This document shows, piece by piece, positions 1 to 11,564 of a DNA stretch of 64,000 bases. The stretch spans positions 2,699,837 through 2,763,836 of the forward strand of contig BCHH01000001.1 in the NCBI GenBank assembly GCA_001599595.1. Direction: 5' to 3'. This DNA is from Beverwykella pulmonaria. Taxonomy: Eukaryota; Ascomycota; Dothideomycetes; Pleosporales; Melanommataceae. The position numbers were made by a program, and so were the translations under genes. The first letter of the stretch is position 1. Every line of letters starts with the position of its first letter. The notes beneath the pieces are model-generated. The model did not search any database, was not told the DNA's origin, and saw only the letters and a list, made by a program, of their open reading frames with translations.

Positions 1-672
1 TCAAAGGTGGCAGCCATCATTTCGCCACTGTTAGGTATGGCAACGGGGATCGCGGTATGGCTTGGCTCAGCGTATGCGCTGTACGGTACCGTCACAGTCG
101 CGACGACGGGAGCCACGGTGCCTTGCGTATGGGGTACCGTCGCGTCTGCCATCTCGCCGCTGCCATATTCAGTAATAATCACACTCTTCAAACCTGAGAA
201 CTTTGACTGGGCCGACTTCCGGAAGGAAAGGCTCGCCTTCGAGGTCGAGACACATTCCATCTCCGACCGGCGCGACTCATCTGTGGCGCATGCCGTCATC
301 GATATTATCCCAGAAGTGAGTGATGCGGACTCGCAGCTGCAGTTGAAACGCTGGGGTCGCATCGCGGCGATCTGGGCGGCTGCTACTTTCCTTGGTCACT
401 GGGTTCTGTGGCCGCTGCCTATGTATGCAAGCAAGTACATTTTTGGTAAAGGATTCTTCGCTGCTTGGCTGGTGATCGCCATCATCTGGTTGTGGGGAAC
501 GCTGTTCGTGGTCGGATTCTACCCAATTGTGGACGGGCGACACCAGCTCCTAGCTGTATGGAAGGCTGTAAGAGAAGGGGGACATCGGAAGACGAAGAGA
601 GACGAGAGTAGTAGCGAGAGCAGTGGAAGTGGAGACGCAACGCCGACCTCTGTCGAAGGGAAGACTGGTTAG
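1..672 (+). CDS. DUR3: DUR3-like urea/H+ symporter, C-terminal part (5' end outside window)
   Basis: The reading frame is open from base 1 to the stop at 670-672 (223 residues), so the gene starts upstream of the window. The visible part has two hydrophobic segments near the N-terminal edge, with the signature run YALYGTVTVATTGATVP, then a loop beginning FKPENFDWADFRKERL. Two more membrane segments follow at about residues 122-172. The tail is Ser/Gly/Glu-rich and hydrophilic. This arrangement matches the C-terminal end of fungal DUR3-type sodium:solute symporter family urea transporters at the plasma membrane. Family assignment is by recognition of these motifs; substrate is inferred from the family. 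It converges on the NLR-like gene, with 471 bp between the two stops. Confidence 0.85.
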   Translation, partial: SKVAAIISPLLGMATGIAVWLGSAYALYGTVTVATTGATVPCVWGTVASAISPLPYSVIITLFKPENFDWADFRKERLAFEVETHSISDRRDSSVAHAVIDIIPEVSDADSQLQLKRWGRIAAIWAAATFLGHWVLWPLPMYASKYIFGKGFFAAWLVIAIIWLWGTLFVVGFYPIVDGRHQLLAVWKAVREGGHRKTKRDESSSESSGSGDATPTSVEGKTG

Positions 673-1143
673 GTTGGAACGATAAGAACCAATGTTGACC
701 AAGTAGGTTGTCTGCAATATAGAAAAGCCTACTATCTTCACCTAAGATGATAAAGTCATAAATACATAAGAGGAAAATTAGTGATAAGTAAACGTACCGC
801 TGGTAGATCCATTACGGCTTTCTTCTCGGGAGTATGGTCGTAGGTTTAGTATATCTGCCCGAGGTTCGGAAACCTAGACGTGCTTCGAGCCAAGTTAAGA
901 GATCATCAGAGAAATAATTTCTCGAGCCAGTTGATTTATATAGTACTCGTCCTCAAAAATGCGGCAATCAATCCAGAAACCTAGGAGTGAGATAAATTTA
1001 GGTCGTCACCAGAAAACCAGTTTGTATAAAATCTAAGTAGTGTAGCGTCGCGATCAGGCAGCCTGATTGTGTTCTCTTAACCTTCTTTCCAACTACAGCG
1101 CTCTTCCAATATATTTCCGAGGAAATCAGAGGTCTACATTTTA
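673..1143. other. Intergenic, between two convergent 3' ends
   Basis: No supportable gene. AT-rich 3' flanks of the DUR3-like gene (plus) and the NLR-like gene (minus). Short ORFs here are overlaps of the flanking genes in other frames. Confidence 0.6.
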
Positions 1144-4100
1144 CTACCACAACATCCACACACATAGTTTCATGAACTCTTCCTCGATAAATGGCACCAC
1201 CTCGACATCTGGTTTCAACTCTGCCATCAACTTTTCTGCCATCTCCTTGCATGCATGACTTTCCTTATGTCTCTCTCTTTCGTCCTGGAGAACGGCAAGC
1301 TTGAAATAAGCTCGGGCCAGTTGACCCTTGCCTTCGGGTATAGAACCCGCAATATCCACCAATTGGCCTAATAGCTCACTATTACAGGAATATGTTAGTG
1401 ATAATTAAGTGCAACGATTTGGGAAATTTCCACTCACATAGCTGAAGCAGTGTTACCGTGCATGTGCAGCAGAGATGCTACATCGTATAACGAATCGCAC
1501 GTCTTCAGGCGGTTTCCGAGCAACCTTTGCCGAAAAGCCAGAGCTTTCGACGCAAGGCGAAGAGCCTCGTCGAGTCTGCCTTGCTGGACCCGTATACGAG
1601 AAAGAAGGACCATATCCCCTGAGAAGCGCGGATTCCCGGTCTTGATGAACGTCTCGTCCGTGAAGTCTTTGAGCGATGGACACCGTTTGAGCATTTCCTC
1701 TGCTTCATCGGGCCTGTTCATTCTCAAGAGCAAGCTGGACATATTGCTATACGAGTTACCGATCCTATTACTGTTCGTACTGAGTCGGATACTGATGGCT
1801 TCTTCGTGTATAGTGTAGGCTTTGTCAAGTTCACCCATTTCGGTGTATGCGAGCGCTATGTTATTGAGACTTGACGCAATCATGCCATCTGTTGGTTCTA
1901 ATAGCTTTTTGCGGATCGCAAGCGCCTCTTCGAATGGTATCAGCGCTGTGTTTGGATTGTTCATGTCTAGGTCAATGAGCCCAGACAGGTCGACTGCACT
2001 GGCATATGATAACGTTCTCTTATCTTCGAAGGTCTTTAGAGCTGCATTAATTAGGGCTTTGGCGATATCATAACATTCCCGTTCGTAGAGGTACCTGGGA
2101 AGATCAGCATGGAAGCCAATGTGGTTATGACATTTTGTGTGCTTACCAACTGCATCGCAGAAGCAATTCGCCGTATTCCTGAGGACAAGCAAGGCCTATC
2201 TTATGCCTCTCTTGTTGAGCTACTAGATGATTGACATGCGGAAGGCACTTTTCGCAATTTGCCCATGACTGGAATTGGTGACCGACATCCTCGCTCCAAG
2301 TATCAGGGAAAGCCCAGCTCAGGATACGGACAACGATATCAAAAATCTTCTTCTGCATATCTGGAGATTGGTTGCGAAGAATGGCTGCTTGTATAAGGCG
2401 ATGGATGGATAGAACAGCATCCTCCGCATTCTTGTCCACGAGACCAGTCCTCAGCAGAACTTCTTCTGCATCCCCCAAGCTAGATGGATATGTTAGAAAG
2501 TCTAAAGAAAAGCTGAAAGATTGCTTTGGCTTACTCCATATCATCATGAAGAAATTCATAAGCCGGCTCATGGAGAGAACTCGAACCTTGGGATAAAATC
2601 ATTTCATCTATACAATCTGGCTGAAAGTACGGCAGCATGTTGAACAGGGTATGAGCATCACCCTCAAGCTTCTTCATGGACATCTCCCACACAGTACTCA
2701 AGGTATGCTCGTAATCGCTTATTCCAGTCTTACGAGCGTCGATTTTGGATGCATTGCGCTCGTAAAGTGGAAGGAAGTCTCGAAGAGATAGCTTTCGCTG
2801 CACGATGAAGCCTCCGATTTGAGTTAGAGCCAAAGGAAGGCCTCCAAGAGCTTTCGTGATCTCGACGGCCTTTTCGCGGTTCGACGTTGACGTATAATCA
2901 AGGCCCACTAAGTTAAGCAAAACTTCGGATCCGTCCACGATGTTGAATGGTTGAACGTGAAAACCTTTTGAAGCAGGACTGTGAACGGCATTCGCATCTC
3001 GCGTGGTTAGCAGCACCGATCCTCTGCCGTTGGTTGGCCAGGCGTGCCGGAGTACTTCAAGATTATCTGCGTTGTCGAAAATGAGAATCCAAGGATCAGC
3101 TAGTTCCTGATTAGTTATGCTATACATTTTCCTTGGACTTTTCCGGTGAATTCATGGTTCAATTCTAATATGAGAGGCATAAGTAGCACTTACAGGCTTC
3201 AGTAAGCCAGTTTTTGACCTTTAACATGCACCCTTGCGTGTCCTGCATTTCCTGCTCTGTTCGGGATAACCCGAGCAACTTCGCAATCTCGCGAAAGCTC
3301 TGTCCCATATTGATGACGTTGTCAGCAGTGACCCAAAGAATGGTCTTATACAATTCTCGATGGCGGTTGGCGTATTGCAAAGCAATCTGGGTCTTCCCAA
3401 CACCCCCCATGCCGTAGAGTGCAAAAGTCCTGAGCTGATGGGATTTTTGTCCAGGAGATAGCGCTTCTTGAAGAGCGTTCAGAGCATCTTCCCTGCCCCA
3501 GAACCCGGGACTGAGCGTAGAAGGGACATAATAATGTTGCTTTCGTTCATCTTCTTCAAGCTTGGTCTCTTTTAATTTCTCTAGTAGCCCCAGAACTTCA
3601 TCGTACTTTTCGCGGTCGCGTTTCATGCGAGCAAAGTCCGCTTTGCTCTCAACTGTTTCAGAGAGCCGTTGGATATATCGAAGCGTATGAGCGAAATCGT
3701 CGCGAAATTGCTCCCATTTAGCACGCTGCAGTACTACGTGGGGGTGTGATCGGAAGAAGTGAATGCAACGTGCGTAAAAGCAGATGACTTCGGTGTAAAC
3801 TTCGACAAGGGCAGCTTCGAGCTCTTGGTCTATTTCAAGACTTGTTTCATAAGCCCGAAGCCTTGGCAATGTATCGCTCAACTTTTCAAGCATATCGAGA
3901 ACATCCTTAAGAATATCACCTGCAGAAGACGCTAAAGTTAACATTAAGCGTATGCTGCCCCATACGAACGTTGTCAGTTTAGCATCGGCCCCGAAACAAA
4001 CCGCAATCACGGCCGAGAAATCATCCACGAACTTGAGCGCCGGGCCAAGGCGTTTCAGGGAGTAAAGGGCATTCCGATCCTGCGGTAGGTTCTTCTCGAT

Positions 4101-4241
4101 CGTTTTAGCGTAGTTCAGGAGATCATTGAGCGACGCAATCTCGGCGACGGATTGGTAATCGTCGTTTTTGTTAATCTCCTTTCGATATCGCTCCAGTGCA
4201 CGATGCCACAGAGGGCTTGCGGTCCGTTTTTCTCTGTCCAA
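1144..4241 (-). CDS. NB-ARC/TPR STAND protein (fungal NLR-like), five exons, 945 aa
   Basis: My model joins 4241-3194, 3099-2535, 2479-2147, 2094-1438 and 1378-1144 (2838 nt, in frame throughout). Introns are 94, 55, 52 and 59 nt with GTAAGT, GTAAGC, GTAAGC and GTGAGT donors. Residues 1-240 form a helical N-terminal region of the kind seen in fungal STAND proteins (DUF7708-like; exact family uncertain). The NB-ARC follows: P-loop GMGGVGKT at about 277-284, Walker B ILIFDNADN at about 354-362, then GSVLLTTRD and GLPLAL motifs. The C-terminal half carries kinesin-light-chain type TPRs, for example ALAYTEMGELDKAYTIHEEA. In the family, the nucleotide-binding switch oligomerises on recognition of a cue and triggers a response, often cell death or self/non-self recognition; that role here is inferred. 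It is divergent from the gene at 4686, with 444 bp between starts. No frame damage is visible. Confidence 0.88.
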
Positions 4242-4685
4242 TTGTTACTAATCAGCGCTTACAGGGAGCGTCAAACGTCTCATACTCGCTTGCCTTCGCG
4301 CTCATGGCTAAAATTGGCCTGAACAACTTGAATGAAGCGAGAGTGATAGGAAGACGAGGCAAGGCCGAGTTTTCTTCGGAGGAGCAGTATGCGGCACAGC
4401 AACCTACGCCTCCTTGGCGGGTGTCAAGTTCGCCATGCATTGCCCCACTTTCGCTAAGCGCCCGCAGCTGCAGGCGGGTAGATGGTGCGCATTTCTCGTT
4501 TTTCGGATCGTACAACTGCAGATTCATTCAACTTGAAACCATAAGCTTGGGGGCCTATTCGTTGGGGTTGGACTGTATCACCGCCCCTATGCAGGGCGGG
4601 ACAAGCTGAGGAGTTCAACAGTATAACACTAGAACCTCCGCTAATTCGACTTCTAGAGGATAGACCCACATGCTTTACATCAAAT
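4242..4685. promoter_or_regulatory. Shared divergent promoter region
   Basis: 444 bp between the start codons of the NLR-like gene (minus) and the membrane protein (plus). I see no coding exon. It must hold both promoters, which makes co-regulation possible but not shown. Confidence 0.45.
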
Positions 4686-6095
4686 ATGGCGCGACTACAG
4701 GAGACGAAGCAACAGATCGATCAAAGAGGGCGCATTGAACGCGTATCCATGCGCCATAGCCTATTGCGAATGCACCATTTCCGGAGGGATGCTTCGACAG
4801 GTGAGCCATGCGACAGCCTTGACCATTTGCGCTAACGCGACATAGACTCAGAACCCAAAGTCCTCGATGAGTTCGTTATCAAGCCAACTGCCTTGCTTGA
4901 CAATGCTGTTAGGAGTTGTCCGTACGATGCTCGTTGGTACGATTGTTGGGTCCGTCACCAGATGGAGTCCCAACCCCAAGAGCTCTACTCCGTCCTCCAA
5001 GAAGCTGAAGGAAACTGGAACGATATCCCGGTGATGAATTTCACCACTGTATGGCACGAAGTGTGGATTCAGGCCTCAATGGATGGCTCCAGCATCGACA
5101 GCATTCTCACCCACCTCCTTAAGGAGAAGTTGATAAGGATGAACGATGACACTGAGGCCCTGAGCGACGCCAGAAACCTCATTTTCGCGATAATCGGGTG
5201 GCAGACAATGTTGTACAAGCCGGATATAGGTTCCTGCTGTCGAGCCGAATTTGCCGTCTTCGATGAGACCAATGGACACGTTAGAAAGACCTACCTAAAT
5301 CTACGGCAAGACCAACGTGCTTCAGAGGATGATTTGTATAAGTTCCTCTTGGGATTTGGCGTACTGCTGCCATGTTCTAACTTGAGTATGTCAGAGGACG
5401 ACAAGCGGGCTTTGAGTACAACGAAAATTGTGTCGCCAGACTCATTGAACTTACATCTTCTTACTAGTGTTGGTGGTATCCAGATCAAATGGACCGATAG
5501 CCTAGCATGTCACCTCGAGTTTGACACTATTTCGAGCACTCTCTACCTCTTCCGATTTCCGACATTCTGCGCGATCAATCTGCTTGGCCAGGAGCAGGGC
5601 CAGACCAAGCCAACACTTCATTCTTGCGCAACAAATATTGCCACGGACTGCTGGGCAACCCATGAGGAAGTCAACAGCCTACTTCAAGAAACCTTACGCT
5701 CTTATCGCCTGCTCTTCGGGCAGAACAAAGCATCCCGGCGACTGTTTCGCTCGTTGAATCCGTTTGAGGGCTTGCCTGAAGGATGTAACGACCGCAATCT
5801 GTCGGAACTCTGCGGCCAAAAACATAGCAACTTGGCGAACTGGCTACAGGAATTTGATTCCTATGTCCTAAGTGAAGATTTTCAAATCTTAGGAAGTAGA
5901 TTGGTAGTGCTCGCACAATATTTATCCAACAAACGTCCGAGAACCTGGAAAGAGTTGTGGAACGATAAAAGAGATTCAGCATCTTGGTTCACCTTCTGGG
6001 CCGTTCTGATTATTGGTGGAATCGGCATCATCCTTGCTTTCATGCAAGTCATTCTCCAGATTGTGCAAATCAGTCTTCAGATAAAAAGCTCCTGA
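4686..6095 (+). CDS. Uncharacterised fungal protein with a C-terminal transmembrane anchor, two exons, 454 aa
   Basis: Exon 1 is 4686-4800 and exon 2 is 4846-6095, with a 45-nt intron (GTGAGC donor, GCTAAC branch point, CATAG acceptor). The ATG at 4686 is the only one that joins in frame to exon 2. The body is soluble and mixed in composition, with a short motif RWYDCWVRHQ near residue 70. The last 45 residues begin with SASWFTFWAVLIIGGIGIIL, a single strong transmembrane helix ending a few residues before the stop. I recognise this WFTFWAVL-type tail from many uncharacterised filamentous-fungal proteins, but know no function. It is divergent from the NLR-like gene, and its stop lies 7 bp from the stop of DPP3. 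Confidence 0.8.
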
Positions 6096-6102
6096 ATTTC
6101 GC

Positions 6103-8528
6103 TCAAACTTGTCGCTCAGCCCAACTTTCAATCACCCCTCTAGCCGTCGCTTCATACTCCTTCAAGACCACTTTGTCGCCATGAAGAAAGGTATTCGCCT
6201 GGACGAACACCCATTTCGGTCCCTGCTTCGCTAGAACAATCTCCCGCCACGCCAGGAATTCATCATGCACCCGGGTAAGCTCTTCGTAATACTCACGGCA
6301 TGGTTGGACGTCCGCGGTACAGCGGTATGTGTGCAAGCGTAATAACATGCGACCAAGTGCTGGCTTGCCATGAGAGACGATCTTTGATCGGTCAACACGT
6401 ACACTGAGGCTCTTGCTTAGTGTGTCATAGTCTACGGCGACGCAACCATTGCTGTCCGTCAGAAGGCATTTCAGAATCGCGAAGTGAGCCTATAACTGTC
6501 AGTCATGGTTCAGGAGGCGGTCATAAGGGTATTTCTTACTCGACTATGGGCCTGACCCCATTTCTAGAATGAAGATATTAGTATGCTTGATTGAGTATAT
6601 GCATTGGAAGAGATGGACGGCATACCCCATTCTCAGTGTTGAAGTTCGCCAGTCCACGAAGTCCATCTACTCCGAGCTGCATGTATGTATTATATGTTAC
6701 TGAAAGCTGTTAGCAAAAATCATCATGGGTCGCTTCGTACACCTACAATCTGCGGCCGTGATCTCAGAATTCTCATCGTACCCAAACAATTGAAGCAACT
6801 CTACATCATCCATAAGATAAGCGCCCACGAGCTCTGCTCTGCACTCATCCACAGTCGTAGCCAAATCGCCAAATTGCCCCGTCCATGTCTGTCCCGGCTT
6901 ATACCAGGTAGTGATAGGCTTGCTGGATAAGGGGCTTATCGGTGGATTGTGGATGTCAAAATTGAATTTGTTTTCCGACTCCTCAACCATCATTCTTCCG
7001 GTGCCATGGCCGAGGAGCTCGTGAAGAACGACCCACCAGTAATACGCGGGGTACTTTGCTCTTTGGAAAGAGTCGAGTTCGGCGGGGTCGATGAAGGGGT
7101 TTTGATGTGCTTTGCTGCTTTCGGCGCTCATGCGATTTGCTATTATAACGTTCTTAAAGCCGAATTCGTCGCGGATGTCATTGTACTGTACAAATTCTTA
7201 GTAGGTAGCAAATGTATAGAACTTATGCACAAACATTCGGCAAGTTGATTCCCGGAAAAATGATGCTCGAGCAATATGCGAGAGCTACACATTCGTCAGT
7301 GTAACCAACATTTTAGACATTCAGACTTACAGTGGATGCTCGTAAAATCAGGTGGCTCAAAAAGATCTTTTTCGAACGGTCCTTTACCGTCATTTTCATC
7401 ACCTCCGGCCCAAGGAAGCCTTTTGATAAAAATACTAGACTTCTCGACAAGCTTCATTAACGTTCTTGTCTCCTCAAGATCTGTAATTGCCACCAAACCT
7501 TCGAACTCTGCGCGGATTCCGTACGGATCTCTATATGGTTCCACAAATCCGAATATATTCTCAACGCGAGGCCTCTTATCGGTAACCCATGTGCGCTGGG
7601 AACTACGATAGACTTCCAAATCGCCTGTTCTGAAGCTTTCAATGTATTGGGACAAGAAAATCTCCTGCTTTTCGCTGGCTGCGTATTTCTTCGCTTCAGA
7701 TAAAGAAGCGCAGATCTTTTTTAGCTCTTCGGAGTGATCACCACGCTTGACTTTTACGGTAGTGCCGAGAGCAGGTAGTTCGAATACAATCGGTTCGGTA
7801 TCTTGCTCGATAGATGCTTGTAAAACCTCGAATGTTTGCGGTTCGGAACCGGACACTTTTCGAATCCGTGTGTTCTCGGGGAAAATTGAGTGTTTCTCTA
7901 AGAAGCGAGATATTATTGCTATCTCATTTTGGGTAATTATAGAGTCGCCTAGGTAGTACGCGCTCTGAGCTGTATCGCTTGGGAAACCTAGCCCGTATGG
8001 CGGAACGGTTATTATCGCGTTCGAGATCCCTTCATAGAGGGTTTCCAGCTTGGGCGACTTCTTCGACAGCTTTGCTAGTGCAGCAGAAGAAATTGATGGA
8101 AAGAATTTCTGATCGCCGGAGCCCTGCGCGAAATTTCAGGTACTACAAACTGCCAGGGCAGAACGACACGTACATAGTAATTCCCTATGTTTGACAGAAA
8201 TGTCGCCGCATAGTCCAAAAACGCAACACAGTCCTCCTGATTGATGTATCCTTCAGCAACGAGCACATCCCAGTCCCCAGAGCAACTCCAGTAGAGTTCG
8301 AGGATAAAGTCGAAGATATCGATTGACTCCGGCGATACCTGGCGAAGAATGATCCTCGTTCCATGCCATGCTGCTCTTGCATCCACCGAAGAGTTAACTC
8401 AGCCCTCTTGTTCCTCTTGCGAGCACTTACCGTGCCATGTGATGGGCATAATGCCTTTCTTTCGAGGACAGGCTGTTAAAAGCCTTCCAAATACCTAGAT
8501 TGTGTATAGGTGGCCGGGGAACAGGCAT
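6103..8528 (-). CDS. DPP3: Dipeptidyl peptidase III (peptidase M49), eight exons, about 688 aa
   Basis: Zinc exopeptidase removing dipeptides from the N-termini of short peptides, normally cytosolic. Exons: 8528-8431, 8375-8174, 8123-7331, 7284-7235, 7185-6747, 6699-6626, 6563-6540 and 6489-6103. Introns are 46-62 nt, and the sum is 2067 nt in frame. The M49 zinc motif HELLGH is at about residues 436-441 and the second motif DECRAE at about 494-499. Family landmarks also visible are WHGTRIILRQVSPES near the N-terminus and QAHSR and YEATARGVIESWAERQV near the C-terminus. The length fits the roughly 700-residue family. The ATG at 8528 is the first in this frame after the TAA near 8590; a further 5' exon cannot be excluded. 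Catalytic residues look intact. Confidence 0.92.
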
Positions 8529-9251
8529 CTGGGGTGCTGTGCTGAAGATGTGGTTGGGATCCGAAGACTGGCGATAAGCGGCATTTTACAGGTGCCCCGT
8601 ACTCTTGGTGGGGTCGTCCAATCCATGATCGTTGCCTTGCCAAGATTTAACGCGGGGATATCTTTGTCGAAAATAATTGGAAACAGATCAAGTGGTCGTA
8701 TGAAAAAGACCGAGGGCCATAAACTCATCGTCTTTCTAAGACGCGCATGCTTAGAATTTAGCACCCTAAAGTCAGGGACATACTAATCCAATCGCAATGC
8801 ATGAATATTTGAGGGGCGTGGTCATCACGCTTCACAATCCCGATGCATACCTGATCAAGTTGAACATTTGGCAATGCGCCGATATGCTATTAACTATTAC
8901 CTTATTTCAAATGTGAATTAGATAACCGACCAAAGGAGAATGGAAGTCGCTTAGGTGGACGGGGATAGATTGCCCGTGTCCTCGTAAAAGCGCGACTGTT
9001 CCCTTCGGGCCTCTGCCAATAAATTCAAAGAACTTGTTGCATTGGGGGTTGAGAGAAAGAAGCGGAGGTTACAAATGCTCAGGCATCATAATCGTTTTCA
9101 CTTCACAGTTGTCTGGATGATCAGAGCTACCAAAGTGTGGCGGTGCGTCCTATTCGGTACTAGCGCGCATCGACTCAACTCTAACATCGGCACCTTCTCC
9201 TTCCACGCACCAAAAATCATTCAAAACCAGTACAGCACACCCAAAGAGCCC
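8529..9251. other. Intergenic, divergent promoter region
   Basis: No supported gene. It contains the 5' flanks of DPP3 (minus) and the orphan gene at 9252 (plus). Short ORFs on both strands have no recognisable content. Confidence 0.5.
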
Positions 9252-10288
9252 ATGAACAGACTAGCGCGAGTTTTGGGCCAGCCCTTCTTCCGGTGGCGAG
9301 AACTCTCTTCGCGAGGAGCAGACACTCGTGAGGTTATGGAAAATTGGTGCCCATCCTACGCAGACGTTCGCGCCACGCGCGCCATCCTGCAAGATGCAGG
9401 GCTCCCCACCGAACTTGTCCTCGACATTCTGAATCGCGCCCGATATTGGCCAAGCCGGGAATTCGTCGGGCGCAGTGTACAAGCAGTGGCCATAGAGTCA
9501 AGGGCCACCATTTGTCTCTATGCCAATGTGTGGAGCGAGGAGATTGTCCAAGGACTCGGCGGTCAGGAGGAGAACCTGAAGCCCAAGGAAATTGAGTTCG
9601 AGATCAGGAGTCGGGACCAAGGGTGGACGAGTGAGGGCACCGAAGGTAGGTCTTACTTGTATTACACTTTGTTCTGCACTTCGGCTCCGTCCATGAGTTC
9701 ATTTCCTTGCACATTGCTAAAGTGCACAGGAACCTACCAGACTTCCTCTTGGCTTGAAGTTTCCATACTGCGCCGTCGGCCGGAATCCTCGGGGCCCTTC
9801 ATCTCGATCCCGCCAAACGAGATCCTTCTAGTTGCGCAAAATGACCTCGAGAAAAGTACTTACTTATTCCCCCACGATCTTCGCCCCTTAATGGAACACC
9901 GCGGCTGGACTTTTGTTACGCTTCCTGAGTCCGAAGAACACCACCCGCAAGACTGCGAGAACAATCTGGCGTGGTATCTGCAAGGCAACAAAGTTGCTGC
10001 AGGTCAAACTGAACTATCAGAGGTAGTTTGGGCAGAGGATAGATGGGTTGGGAATGATGGATCGGGCAAAGGCGAGGGGTTCGTGAATGAGTTGAAAGAG
10101 GACGATGTGGTCCTAATTTGGGCAAGGGCACAGGTATGTACTCTCCTTTCCTTTTCTTCCTGCCTCCTGTTGTGGTATCTGGTTGTGGATTACAGTTTAT
10201 TGGGAGGAAATCACTAACTGTTGCATAGTATCCGGGCTGGGTTTGCAAAGTGGAGAGTGTCAAGATGACCGTCCGCTTCGGTCTGTAA
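9252..10288 (+). CDS. Conserved fungal protein of unknown function, three exons, 285 aa
   Basis: Exons 9252-9645, 9730-10133 and 10229-10288. Intron 1 (84 nt, GTAGGT...CACAG) is a multiple of three and has no stop, so it could be retained. Intron 2 (95 nt, GTATGT...CATAG) is required to reach the conserved end ARAQYPGWVCKVESV. The motif LPTELVLDILNRARYWPS at about residues 55-72, which resembles the start of F-box-like helices in fungal proteins, and the stretch SWLEVSILRR are the best landmarks. I know similar uncharacterised fungal proteins but no function. The frame stays open to 9042, so the N-terminus is uncertain; 9252 was chosen because the upstream part is very basic and unlike the rest. 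Confidence 0.7.
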
Positions 10289-10779
10289 TCATTGGTAACG
10301 AACGCTGATTCTTTCGGTACTTGTATCTTTATGGAATTGGTTCACAAGAGCTTTGGCTGACAAGAGACTCGTGGAATTGTGTGACTCGCTTCTAGGTAAA
10401 AGTTCAATCGGGCAAAATGGTCAACATGAACTTATGTGGAACTATTTCTCCGAGCTTTTATGTACCCCGCAGATGCCCCACATCACCACATAAAGTGGCT
10501 TGAATCGTCTATCTTCTCAGCTTCTACTCCAAGGCTCTCAAGGTTCTGTTCGAGGTCTACTACTAAATAAGCTCAGCCTTTACGTGTAGTACTTGCTCTT
10601 TTAAAAGCCTTTTGAACCCTATTTATCCATTTATATGACCGTTCATATCCACAACAACTACCTTTCCACTAGCACCTATCCATAGTTCACATTCATATCT
10701 CCAATAACGCCCGCCGTATTGTGGCCCTGAGCACGCGCCAAAGTGCCAAGCCTGTGAATAGCGGCTAAGTCTTACCAAC
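10289..10779. other. Intergenic
   Basis: No gene seen. It includes the 3' flank of the orphan gene and the promoter of the glyoxalase gene. Confidence 0.5.
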
Positions 10780-11564
10780 ATGTCAGCTTCAACATCAAAC
10801 CCCAACCAACCTCCGGGTCCCTACCCCCCAGGCCAACACATTATACCTCCGGCCCGGCCCAGTTCCCCTGCCACCGCCGGATTCCGCCTCAACCACTTGA
10901 TGCTCCGCATCACCAACCCAGAAAAGACGCTCAGATTCTACAATGACTGTTTTGGAATGCACGTCGTGTTCATCTTCAATACGGGGCCTTGGACAATTTA
11001 CTATCTGGGACCGAGGGATGTTGGTACGTGATTTGTATTCTAGACAATTGGACAAACCCGCGTTCGACCGATGTAAATTCTCGGTTTGCAGGTTGGATGG
11101 CGGAATAGTGTGAGGCGGGATTTGCTAATGTCCAGATAGAGATATCCACCCTAGGGACGTCGAAGGGCCTTCTCGAGCTCTACCATATCCCCTCGGACGC
11201 GCGCATCACGCCCACCTACGCGTCAGGAAACGACTACACCGTCTCATCCTCCATCGGTTTCGGCCACATTGGATTTACAGTGCCCAATGTTACCGCTGCG
11301 CTCAAACGCGTTGAAGAATTCGGCTACGAGATTATCAAGCCGCTAGGTAATGCGGAGGAGAGACAGATGGGGGTTAGTGAGAGCGTGGTCGGGGGCCAGG
11401 AGGGTGTGGTAGACGAGGGGTATAAGAAGGTGTTTAGGCAGTTAGCTTTTGTCAAGGACCCTGATGTGAGTAATTTTCTGCTTTTTGTCAGAGGTTGTTG
11501 GAAGAAAAATGGCTAACATATGTAGGGCTATTGGGTTGAGCTTGTGCCCCAAGTACTGCAGTAG
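10780..11564 (+). CDS. GLO1: Glyoxalase I (lactoylglutathione lyase), three exons, 202 aa
   Basis: Isomerises the hemithioacetal of methylglyoxal and glutathione to S-lactoylglutathione, normally cytosolic. Exons 10780-11023, 11140-11465 and 11526-11564. The last 39-nt exon encodes GYWVELVPQVLQ and supplies a metal ligand. The single VOC-type domain starts at FRLNHLMLRITNPEKTLRFY. Putative metal ligands are the His of NHLML, the Glu of LLELYH, the His of FGHIGF and the Glu of YWVELVP, the usual H/E/H/E set. The length matches single-domain eukaryotic GLO1 rather than the duplicated yeast form. The exon 2 acceptor could be at 11135 or 11139; only 11139 keeps the frame into the conserved EISTLGTSKGLLELYH block. 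Confidence 0.88.

Noticed and set aside
9042..9251. 70-codon N-terminal extension of the orphan gene
   Set aside because: Open frame but very basic and unlike the rest of the protein; the Met at 9252 fits a normal start better.
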